Assembly: GCA_029240815.1 (NCBI GenBank)
Contig: JARDZO010000173.1
Coordinates: forward strand, 1-12,056
From: Brevibacillus sp.
GTDB lineage: Bacteria; Bacillota; Bacilli; Brevibacillales; Brevibacillaceae
Length of the DNA: 12,056 bases
Reading direction: 5' to 3'
Position 1 is the first letter of the stretch. The number at the start of each line of letters is the position of its first letter. Both the position numbers and the translations under genes were made by a program. Shown in pieces: positions 6,312 to 12,056 of the stretch. The notes under the pieces were generated by a model. It searched no databases. It saw only the letters and a list, made by a program, of their open reading frames with translations, and had not been told where the DNA came from.

Positions 6312-6340
6312 ATTTCTCGCTTCTATTAACACTCTGTCAA
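6312..6340 (-). promoter_or_regulatory. Candidate internal promoter for the flp pilin gene
   Basis: Reading minus, a perfect -35 hexamer TTGACA (top 6335-6340) is followed after 17 nt by AGAAAT (6312-6317), a weak -10. The start point would fall just ahead of the ribosome site of flp. It lies in the only long gap of the tad operon, where extra transcription of the abundant pilin would make sense. The -10 matches consensus at only three positions. Confidence 0.4.
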
Positions 6341-6348
6341 AAGACAGA
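6333..6348 (-). other. Small stem-loop upstream of flp
   Basis: A perfect 6-bp stem TCTGTC/GACAGA with a TTTT loop overlaps the TTGACA hexamer in the tadC-flp gap. There is no U-run after it, so it is not a terminator. In read-through mRNA it could define the 5' end of a pilin-bearing fragment after processing. Confidence 0.35.
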
Positions 6349-6365
6349 ACACCCCGCAAAAATAT

Positions 6366-7274
6366 TTACAGGCGATCCCCGATCCCGATTAACGCCGGAC
6401 CCATAACCAGAAACAGCAAAGGAACTCCCATAAGAATGATCACAAACGGCAATAATCTGATAGTAAGACGGTTCATTCGAGTAGATGCCTCATCCTCCAG
6501 CTGCCTGGCTTGATCTTCCACCTGGACTGCTAGCATCGTGGAGATACTCACTCCTTTACTAATCGCTTCGTTCATTTCCAAAGCGATCGTGGTCAACGCA
6601 TCTACTTCCCAGCGAAAAGCCAGCTCCTTCAGAGCCTGTCTCCAAGTACCCAAACGTTTTTCTTCGATCTCCAAACGCACCAGCTCTCGACCCAGCCTCG
6701 TGTCAAAACGCCGAGCCGTTTCTTTTACAGCTGACTGTATAGGCAATCCTGCTTCCACCAGAGCTTGTACAATACTGAAAAAAATCGGAACCTGCTCTCG
6801 AATCTCCCCTTTGATTCGTTGATCCGCCCAATCCAGCAACCAAGTAGGAAGCATGTACAGGATTAGAGCTGCCACCAAAGGTAAGCTGTTTGCCATACGA
6901 AGGGACTGTCCCATATAGATACTAGCGATGAGGTACATCAGAGCAGCAGCGATCAGCACCATACAAATGGCACGTACCACCACCAATTCTGGCAAGCTTA
7001 CTTTGGAATGTAGTCTCCTGAGTGTATCTTCCGTCTTCTTCCGTTCGATTCCCATCCAACCGCACAATCGCTCCAAGACGTCATCATGTTTTTCCAAATA
7101 CCTCACAATCGTCCATCTGGTTTGCGTTTGCTGAAAGGAGTGATTCAGCTTGGCTTGCTGCTCTTGATCGATCCTGCCAAAGAGTGTCAGAATCAACCCA
7201 CCTTCTCGGCCCAGACATGCTGGAAGACCGAACAGGAAAAATGCCAGACCTAGCAACATACAAACGATTCCCAT
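6366..7274 (-). CDS. tadC: TadC, inner-membrane platform protein (T2SSF domain)
   Basis: 302 aa. Hydrophobic segments lie at 1-19, 96-119, 128-147 and 272-298, flanking a T2SSF/GspF-type cytoplasmic region at about 160-270. The domain shows the family's helical pattern, for example VPIFFSIVQALVEAGLPIQS (162-181), where 'aL.aGl.i..Al' is typical, and LTTIALEMNEAISKGVSI (227-244), matching 'a...G.pi...L'. TadC pairs with TadB to form the membrane platform that the CpaF motor acts on. The ATG is 3 nt after the tadB stop; AGAGGAGG overlaps that stop and is well spaced. The N-terminal membrane segment followed by the 'GREGGLILTLFGR' loop is usual for TadC of Gram-positives. Assigned TadC over TadB by order and by the N-terminal segment. 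Confidence 0.85.
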   Translation of the reverse strand: MGIVCMLLGLAFFLFGLPACLGREGGLILTLFGRIDQEQQAKLNHSFQQTQTRWTIVRYLEKHDDVLERLCGWMGIERKKTEDTLRRLHSKVSLPELVVVRAICMVLIAAALMYLIASIYMGQSLRMANSLPLVAALILYMLPTWLLDWADQRIKGEIREQVPIFFSIVQALVEAGLPIQSAVKETARRFDTRLGRELVRLEIEEKRLGTWRQALKELAFRWEVDALTTIALEMNEAISKGVSISTMLAVQVEDQARQLEDEASTRMNRLTIRLLPFVIILMGVPLLFLVMGPALIGIGDRL

Positions 7275-7277
7275 ACT

Positions 7278-8177
7278 CTAGCCTCCTCTGTGAACACTTT
7301 TTTGTGCAACGTAGCGGATGGCTTCTCCACCGAGTAAGATGCATGATAAAGACGCTAGAATCAGTAACCGTCCTCCTAGCGTAGCTGTCAGCGAATCAAA
7401 GTGATGCGAATTGTTCACATACAATGCTGTTACGAATACAAAAGGCATGACACTGAGTAAATTGACTTGTGAGATGATTTGGGCCATCGCAGCCTTTTGT
7501 CTGCGTAGAGATTGTCTTCGCCGCAATATAGATGAAGCAGCCAAATCGAGCGTCTTTGCCATATCTCCCCCCATTTCCCGCTGGATTTGGACAATGGTTG
7601 CTAAATACTTCACATCTGCTGAACCAGTCCGTTCGTAGAAAGAAGCCATGACACGTTCCAAAGGGACTTGTGCTCGTAACAGCTCGACGATACGGCGATA
7701 TTCTTCTGTCACAGTAGCATCCAGAAACGAGCTTGTTGCAACTTGCTCAAATGCATGCAAATAGGATGGTGATGTGCGTAACGAACTGGCCATGAGGCGT
7801 ATGGCTTTTACATTTCCTGTTTCAAATTGATCTTTTCTTCTGGCGCCCCAAATCGTAACGATCCGCTCGGTAAATAATACTCCTGCCAGCAATGTAGGTA
7901 ATGCAAGCAGCCAAGACTGTAAAATTTGCACGCTAAGTCCAAAAGACAACAGACCAAGCAAAAAGGAGCAGGTGACATATTGATTGACACCCCAACCCGA
8001 GCGCGACAGAAGGAGTCTATCTTCTAGACCCTGCCAAAAGGTCTTTCTATCTCGTTGGAGTTGATCAATGATGGCATGTTTTCCTGCTGGTTCTCGTATG
8101 TACCAGTTCTGGGGAGCGAGTAGCAAGAGTAGTCCGATGGCAATTCCTGCTGCGAGGGACAAGCTCAAATCACCCAT
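7278..8177 (-). CDS. tadB: TadB, inner-membrane platform protein (T2SSF domain)
   Basis: 299 aa from the ATG at 8177. A longer frame starting at 8225 would overlap cpaF by 38 nt; AGGAGGAG is positioned correctly for the 8177 start, so this one is used. Hydrophobic segments lie at 4-22, 65-83 and 86-108, then a cytoplasmic T2SSF domain at about 125-240 with IRLMASSLRTSPSYLHAFEQ (126-145) and IQREMGGDMAKTLDLAASSI (198-217), the two GspF-like helices. Two C-terminal membrane segments follow at 236-254 and 270-288. It forms the assembly platform with TadC and couples ATP hydrolysis by CpaF to pilin insertion. It starts 10 nt after the cpaF stop and stops 3 nt before tadC. Confidence 0.87.
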   Translation of the reverse strand: MGDLSLSLAAGIAIGLLLLLAPQNWYIREPAGKHAIIDQLQRDRKTFWQGLEDRLLLSRSGWGVNQYVTCSFLLGLLSFGLSVQILQSWLLALPTLLAGVLFTERIVTIWGARRKDQFETGNVKAIRLMASSLRTSPSYLHAFEQVATSSFLDATVTEEYRRIVELLRAQVPLERVMASFYERTGSADVKYLATIVQIQREMGGDMAKTLDLAASSILRRRQSLRRQKAAMAQIISQVNLLSVMPFVFVTALYVNNSHHFDSLTATLGGRLLILASLSCILLGGEAIRYVAQKSVHRGG

Positions 8178-8187
8178 GCTACTCCTC

Positions 8188-9675
8188 CTAGATTGAAATA
8201 GGATCTGTAAAAAAGACCCGATCAATTTCCTCTCGTGACAATCCTTTTTCCACCCATCGTTTGATCAGTCTCTCGGGACGATAGCCTGTCCATCTGAAAT
8301 GACCGGTTACTCTGCCATCTCGGACACCTGTAGGTTCATACACATAAATATCTTGCAAATAGACCCGTTCTGGCACCACCTGCTTAATATTGCACGCCCG
8401 TTTAATCCACTCTTCATGAGACTGGCCTGTGCCGACTACCTCAGTAATCGCCACCACTTTTCGGCTTCCATCTTCTTCAAAGCGCTTTACTTGCACAATC
8501 AAATCTAGTGCTGACCCGATCATCAAATTTCGCTCCTCAGCACTGTACACTTCATCTGCCTTACCAAACAAAATGGGTAACGTCGAATCTACCAAAGCAC
8601 GAGGGGAATTGGCGTGTGCGGTACTCCAGCTACCAGGATGGTCTGTATTCATAGCCCAAAGCATGTCCACGATTTCTCCGCCTCGTGTCTCTCCGACCAT
8701 GATGACATCGGGCCTCTTACGCAAAGATAAACGGACGCAATCCTTTATGGAAAAGCCCCCTTTTCCTTCGTAATTGGCTGGTTTGGCTAAAAAACGGCGC
8801 ACAAAGGGATGCTGCAGTTTCATCTCCAGAACGTCTTCGATGGTAATAATGCTCAAAGAAGCGGAAACGTACTGAGAGATTAAATTGAGCAAGTGGGTCT
8901 TGCCTGATCCCGTCCCGCCACTGACGATTCCAGAGGCACGCGATAATCCTACGGCCCTGTTCAGAAACAGGAGCATTGGCTCGCAAATGGATCCATACCG
9001 TAAATAGTCAGCTTCGCTCAGCAGATCCCGATGTTTTCGAATCGTGAGCATGTGTCCATCCGGTGAGATCGATCGATGTGTTGCTGCCACTCGAGAACCA
9101 TCGGGTAGCTGCGTATGTAATTCCGCTTTTGTCTCATTGAATTCTCTACCCATTGTCGCTGCAATCTGCTCCAGCAATCGCAGCATTTCCTCCTCATCCC
9201 TGAACACCGGGATATCAGGTGTCTCCAGACGGCCTGTGCTTTTTCTTTCAACTACCAGATAGTTATACCGATGAAAGAGGATTTCGGTTATATCCGAGTC
9301 CTCCAGCAAGTGATCCAGTGGTCCCCAACCTGTCAAGGAATGCAGGATTCGCCTCACTTCTGCTTCCATATGAAGAGAAGATAGGGGCGTTTGCGCTTCC
9401 AGCAGCATTTTGATATCGACTTCCAGCTCTGCTAAAAAAGCTGGGGAATGCTTCTCCTCCCACAAGCGCTTTCCATACTTCTCCACGATCCGAGTACGAA
9501 TGGATCCTTCCATCTCAGGCTGAACCCGGTTTTCCCCTAAGGTCTGAGGGGTACTACTTTGTATTTTTTCATGCAACATTTGTGGAACCCGTGTCGCTTC
9601 TCTCCCTATCGCCCGTAAATCCTGTATAGCACGGCTTGGGTTTTGAATACCGAGCAACTGCTTTTTGTCGAACAT
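8188..9675 (-). CDS. cpaF: CpaF/TadA pilus assembly motor ATPase
   Basis: 495 aa, a type II/IV secretion-system ATPase that powers Flp pilus assembly as a hexamer at the cytoplasmic face of the membrane. All key motifs are intact: Walker A GGTGSGKT (253-260), Asp box TIEDVLEM (278-285), Walker B with the catalytic glutamate DVIMVGETRGGE (323-334) and His box SWSTAHANSP (349-358). The N-terminal domain (about 55-235) contains the family landmarks LTGWGPLDHLLEDSDITEIL (114-133) and the TQLPDGSRVAATHRSISPDG stretch (188-207). Residues 1-50 are a polar extension. The ATG is preceded by AAGGAGG with 7-nt spacing, 12 nt after the cpaE stop. One small departure is the tail of the Asp box, which reads EM where EL is common. 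Confident. Confidence 0.95.
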   Translation of the reverse strand: MFDKKQLLGIQNPSRAIQDLRAIGREATRVPQMLHEKIQSSTPQTLGENRVQPEMEGSIRTRIVEKYGKRLWEEKHSPAFLAELEVDIKMLLEAQTPLSSLHMEAEVRRILHSLTGWGPLDHLLEDSDITEILFHRYNYLVVERKSTGRLETPDIPVFRDEEEMLRLLEQIAATMGREFNETKAELHTQLPDGSRVAATHRSISPDGHMLTIRKHRDLLSEADYLRYGSICEPMLLFLNRAVGLSRASGIVSGGTGSGKTHLLNLISQYVSASLSIITIEDVLEMKLQHPFVRRFLAKPANYEGKGGFSIKDCVRLSLRKRPDVIMVGETRGGEIVDMLWAMNTDHPGSWSTAHANSPRALVDSTLPILFGKADEVYSAEERNLMIGSALDLIVQVKRFEEDGSRKVVAITEVVGTGQSHEEWIKRACNIKQVVPERVYLQDIYVYEPTGVRDGRVTGHFRWTGYRPERLIKRWVEKGLSREEIDRVFFTDPISI

Positions 9676-9687
9676 GATCGTTCCTCC

Positions 9688-10917
9688 TTATCCCCATAAC
9701 CATCGAAATAAAGATGGTCGTTCTTTGGCTTTCGGCTGAGCTCCGGGCATCATTTTTTCTGAGTCAATGGGCAATAGCGCTTTCCCTAGCGTCTCAATAG
9801 CGTCCTTGGCAGATGAGCGACCGGGATTAAGCATGACGGGTATACCGCTATTAATCGATTTCTTTACTTCTGCATCGTCTGGAATGGAGAAAATCTTTTT
9901 GCTGGGGTGGAGTTGGAAATAAGCCCTGATCTCGTCTAATGTGAACATTTCCTTTCGTTGCAGGCGATTCATGCACACTTGGATTCGCGCTTCCGGATAC
10001 TCTGCTTCTCGTAACAGCTTTAATAAACGCTGAATATTTTCAATGGAGTCTACAACCGGATTACCAACCATAACGACTTGTTCGGCAAAAAATAACGCCT
10101 GTATGGTGGCGTCGGTAGTATCCGGTGCCGTATCGATCAGGATGACGTCGTATTGGCTATGTTTTAACGTTTCGAGAATCAGGTAAAGATGGTAATCCTT
10201 AATCTCAAAGCTGTGCCGGATATCACGTGGAGAGGTAAGCACATCCAGTCCCGTTTCAGTATGACTCACAATGTACTTTGAAATGTCGTGGGGAGATAAA
10301 GTTAAAGCCGATACATACTCTTGCCAGTCTTCAGTCCGGAATAAGAGTGGGTCCCTTCCTTGACGCCGTACCATCGCCTGTAGCTGGTTATCGATTTCCT
10401 GCACCCAAGTAAAAATGTTGGGTGTACGAGGCAAGTTTAGCGTCGTCGCAAAGGTACCTAGGTCCAAATTGAAATCAACAGCCAATACACGGAGAGGGTG
10501 ACCCTCTTTTTCCTGCATGGAAAAGAAAATGGCAAGCTCCCTCGAAATAAATGTTTTGCCTACACCGCCTTTGGGTCCATATACAGTAATCAAATGTTTC
10601 GTTTTCTGAGGTGTTTGTATCGTTTGGGCTGCTGAAAAATCGGGCTGTAAAGGGGCCTCTACAACTGTTTGGGGCGTTGTGAAACGATTTTGTGAAGGGA
10701 TTGAAGAAGACATGTTATCAGGTTGTGAAGTATTGGTTAACGCAGTTGCACCTAAACTCGGTGACATCATCGCCAGCGCCTCGATTTGGCCTGGTTGAAT
10801 TGGTTTTGCTACCACCCAGATACCCAGGTTACGAAAAAATGGTTCCCATAGGAGCTCTTGTGGAGAGCATGCAGCGATAAGGATAGATGGGGAAACGCCA
10901 ATCGGAACTGTTGGCAT
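9688..10917 (-). CDS. cpaE: CpaE/TadZ ATPase domain (3' part of a frameshifted cpaE)
   Basis: This frame carries the ATPase part of CpaE, the MinD/ParA-like protein that localises the Tad machine. Counting from the Met at 10917 there are 409 residues. GPKGGVGKT (114-122) is an intact deviant Walker A, VDFNLDLGTF (147-156) the following switch, and YDVILIDTAPDTTDA (256-270) the Walker B region. The first 50 residues, with PSILIAACSPQELLW and WVVAKPIQPGQ, are the second half of a receiver-like domain whose first half lies in another frame (10809-11111). A proline/serine-rich linker of about 55 residues joins the two. Restoring one C in the run at 10889-10892 would give a single protein of about 474 aa. 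The frame itself is open to 11034, but residues before 10917 are low-complexity shadow of the other frame. The Met at 10917 has GAGAGGAG just upstream (4-nt spacing), so an ATPase-only product may be made. Confidence 0.8.
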   Translation of the reverse strand: MPTVPIGVSPSILIAACSPQELLWEPFFRNLGIWVVAKPIQPGQIEALAMMSPSLGATALTNTSQPDNMSSSIPSQNRFTTPQTVVEAPLQPDFSAAQTIQTPQKTKHLITVYGPKGGVGKTFISRELAIFFSMQEKEGHPLRVLAVDFNLDLGTFATTLNLPRTPNIFTWVQEIDNQLQAMVRRQGRDPLLFRTEDWQEYVSALTLSPHDISKYIVSHTETGLDVLTSPRDIRHSFEIKDYHLYLILETLKHSQYDVILIDTAPDTTDATIQALFFAEQVVMVGNPVVDSIENIQRLLKLLREAEYPEARIQVCMNRLQRKEMFTLDEIRAYFQLHPSKKIFSIPDDAEVKKSINSGIPVMLNPGRSSAKDAIETLGKALLPIDSEKMMPGAQPKAKERPSLFRWLWG

Positions 10918-11111
10918 AGCACTCCTCTCTCCGTTTCTTTGATCCCCCCTAACAGCACCATATCCGGGTGCGATGCCTGGAGCATCTGCCAGGCCTCCTC
11001 GACCCGCGTTGCATGTCCGCATATGTCCAGCCACTGACTTATGGCAAGCTGATTACGCAAAACATGAACAGATTCGATATCATCATCTACGATGAGCAAG
11101 CTCTTTTTCAC
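10809..11111 (-). pseudogene. cpaE: Receiver-like N-terminal part of CpaE, cut off by a frameshift
   Basis: The GTG start overlaps the cpaB stop (GTGA), with GAGGAGG 7 nt ahead, so this is the true start of cpaE. Residues 4-74 form the first half of a response-regulator-like domain: LLIVDDDIESV (5-15) holds the acidic pocket, then a helix (38-46) and HPDMVLLGGIKETERG (48-63). The phosphoacceptor aspartate expected after VLL is Gly (G55), so it is probably not phosphorylated, as is common in CpaE. After LCQQFRLAFP (65-74) the frame loses the family pattern and reads 26 unrelated residues to a stop. The lost continuation, PSILIAACS and on to the conserved Lys of WVVAKPI, is found in the overlapping frame. 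I read this as a fragment of cpaE and not as a separate response regulator. Confidence 0.7.
10889..10892 (-). other. Frameshift site in cpaE (C-run one base short)
   Basis: On the coding strand TTTCCCCATC contains four C. Five would give LAFPPSILIAACS across the junction, a continuous receiver domain. The run is not in phase with a classic -1 slippery heptamer, so a 1-nt deletion or a sequencing/assembly error is favoured over programmed slippage. Confidence 0.65.
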
Positions 11112-11836
11112 TCTCGTTCCTCCTCTTGATTACCCCAACGTTTCTTGGTTTTCATAAGGTCTGTCGCGAAGACAGGGTCACCTACTCCTGCGTTCTGTCC
11201 ATCTATCGTTGCTGCCAAACCTAATCGAATTTTGCCATAGTGGAGCGCATGGGTTAGCAGAACGGCTTCGTTTCTCGTAAGGGAAAGAGTCACTGCCACC
11301 AAATTTGGCTGTTCTCCTTCCATCTCCCTTTGGACACCAATAATAGGCATGTTTTGCAACAGCAAACCAGAATGTGCTCCGGCGTCATCTTCAAAGGATG
11401 CATAGATATGAACTCGCTCTCCAGTTGAAAGATGAGGTGTTACTCCTGCCACGTTGTCGACAGGTATACTCATTCCGGTCATGGTTGCATTCAGTTTGGC
11501 GTCACCTTTGGTCCGGTCAGCTTGATCCAAGTCACTTTCGAGTAACGGACGTCCTCCTTTCACTTTGCGGTTCAATGTTTTTCCCAGGAGAGTAGGCGCT
11601 TCATCCCAAAGCAGTAAACCTGGAATAGGCGTTGATGGCCTTTTTAATGCGCCGCCCAGATTTACAACCAATGGTTCAATGTCTTTGGCTTCTAGTAGTT
11701 GTCCACTTTCTTTGTCCACGTCTGGCCGTAATTGTATATACGTCACTGTGTACGGTTTAACCAGAAAATACGAACCGATTCCTACACATGAAGCAAGTAA
11801 CAGCAATGCCAAAAGCCGCAACGGATGTACAGACAT
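11108..11836 (-). CDS. cpaB: CpaB/RcpC SAF-domain protein of the tad operon
   Basis: 242 aa. Residues 5-25 are a hydrophobic signal anchor. The SAF domain spans about 30-105: paired strands, then LEAKDIEPLVVNLGG (48-62), then LLGKTLNRKVKGGRPLLESD (83-102), closely matching the CpaB pattern 'lvGr.....i..Ge.l..s.L'. The C-terminal half, GMSIPVDNVAGVTPHLSTG (121-139) with VHIYASF after it and ALHYGKIRLGL (198-208), is the RcpC-type domain that in Gram-negatives docks to the secretin; no secretin gene is present here, as expected for a single-membrane cell. GAGAGGAGGGAGG precedes the ATG. It is the first gene of the tad operon, about 70 nt downstream of an rRNA terminator, and overlaps cpaE by GTGA. 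Confidence 0.85.
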   Translation of the reverse strand: MSVHPLRLLALLLLASCVGIGSYFLVKPYTVTYIQLRPDVDKESGQLLEAKDIEPLVVNLGGALKRPSTPIPGLLLWDEAPTLLGKTLNRKVKGGRPLLESDLDQADRTKGDAKLNATMTGMSIPVDNVAGVTPHLSTGERVHIYASFEDDAGAHSGLLLQNMPIIGVQREMEGEQPNLVAVTLSLTRNEAVLLTHALHYGKIRLGLAATIDGQNAGVGDPVFATDLMKTKKRWGNQEEERE

Positions 11837-11902
11837 GATCCTCCCTCCTCTCGTACATGCTAGAGATAGTTTATACGGAGTCTTAGGGACAAAAAAAGAA
11901 AA
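11837..11902 (-). promoter_or_regulatory. Presumed tad operon promoter region, no clear boxes
   Basis: A TATAAA hexamer (top 11870-11875) lies 33 nt before the cpaB start and could be a -10, but the only -35-like sequence, TTGTCC (11887-11892), is 11 nt away and too close. The region at the correct distance is the T-rich tail of the rRNA terminator. A promoter is expected here by position but is not convincing; an alternative sigma factor or read-through from the rRNA operon is possible. Confidence 0.3.
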
Positions 11903-11931
11903 TAAAAAAACCGTGCAAATTCTGCACGGTT
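11903..11931 (-). terminator. Rho-independent terminator of the rRNA operon
   Basis: Minus-strand RNA forms a perfect 9-bp stem AACCGUGCA/UGCACGGUU around a 5-nt loop, followed by UUUUUUUAUUUU. It lies about 57 nt after the 23S 3' end and has the standard form of a bacterial intrinsic terminator. Confidence 0.9.
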
Positions 11932-11986
11932 CTTCATTTCTATGCGTTCATACCTTCAAAACTGGATCTGCATGTATGTTAAGAGT

Positions 11987-12056
11987 GTGGATAAGTCCTC
12001 GACCGATTAGTATTCGTCAGCTCCACGTGTTGCCACGCTTCCACACCGAACCTATC
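11987..12056 (-). rRNA. rrl: 23S ribosomal RNA, 3' end (partial)
   Basis: Read on the minus strand the sequence GAGCTGACGAATACTAATCG is followed by GTCGAGGACTTATCC, the highly conserved 3' terminus of Firmicutes 23S rRNA. The upstream part, GGTTCGGTGTGGAAGCGTGG, also fits the last helices of 23S. The gene runs off the right edge. The exact 3' end is placed near 11987-11989 by the CTTATCC that would pair with the 5' end of the molecule. The downstream spacer contains CCAGTTTTGAAGG, similar to the 23S-5S spacer of Bacillus, but no 5S gene follows before the terminator. Confidence 0.95.

Noticed and set aside
8178..8225. Longer N-terminus for TadB starting at 8225
   Set aside because: It would overlap cpaF by 38 nt without a ribosome site, whereas AGGAGGAG is well placed for the ATG at 8177.
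10885..10900. Programmed -1 ribosomal frameshift in cpaE
   Set aside because: TTT CCC CAT is not in the phase of an X XXY YYZ heptamer, and re-pairing of the proline tRNA on TCC would be poor. A simple base deletion explains the data better, though slippage cannot be excluded.
10918..11034. Start of the CpaE ATPase frame at 11034
   Set aside because: Residues before 10917 are a glycine/arginine-rich shadow of the receiver frame and match no CpaE feature.
10809..11111. A free-standing single-domain response regulator
   Set aside because: Its second half is missing in this frame and present in the overlapping frame that continues into CpaE, and the phosphoacceptor Asp is absent.
11932..11986. 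5S rRNA gene between 23S and the terminator
   Set aside because: Only about 55 nt are available and no 5S-like sequence is seen.
1..12056. CRISPR arrays, tRNA genes, insertion sequences, riboswitches
   Set aside because: No regularly spaced repeats, cloverleaf sequences, transposase frames with terminal repeats or known riboswitch cores were seen; the longest gene-free stretch is about 150 nt.

Overview
The window looks like a chromosomal segment of a moderate-GC Gram-positive bacterium, most likely Brevibacillus or a close relative in the Paenibacillaceae group. The genus is an inference. It rests on strong AGGAGG-type ribosome binding sites, tight ATGA gene overlaps, a Tad pilus locus with no outer-membrane secretin, a Bacillus-type 23S rRNA 3' end and spacer, and a protein resembling the Bacillales family DUF4046. 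Every supported gene lies on the minus strand, so genes are read from high to low coordinates.

Right end (about 11900-12056): the 3' end of a 23S rRNA gene, a spacer of about 57 nt, and a strong Rho-independent terminator. There is no room for a 5S gene after this 23S.

Main block (11836 down to 4687): a complete-looking Flp/Tad (type IVc) pilus operon in the order cpaB, cpaE, cpaF, tadB, tadC, flp, tadV, tadE, tadG-like. CpaE/TadZ would place the machine, CpaF is the hexameric motor ATPase, and TadB/TadC form the membrane platform. TadV is the prepilin peptidase that processes the Flp pilin and the TadE-type minor pilin. Spacing is 12 nt or less throughout except for 74 nt before flp, where a consensus -35 box and a small hairpin suggest a separate pilin promoter. 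The cpaE gene is broken by an apparent 1-nt deletion in a C-run, which separates its receiver-like N-terminus from its ATPase domain.

Middle (4690-3500): a weak terminator, a 205-aa protein made of two DUF4046-like repeats, a 28-bp near-palindrome, an unrecognised 92-aa protein, and a strong hairpin whose stem is complete only in minus-strand RNA.

Left block (3500 to beyond position 1): a second, tightly coupled operon that looks like a divergent relative of the start of a tad locus. It holds a 274-aa unknown protein with a helix-turn-helix-like segment and an RGRP motif, a MinD/ParA-like protein with a ruined Walker A motif, a second CpaB-like SAF protein, and a second CpaE-like protein, also with a ruined P-loop, that runs off the window. 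Two consecutive pseudo-ATPases flanking a CpaB-like protein is the most unusual arrangement here and may belong to a second pilus or secretion system continuing to the left.
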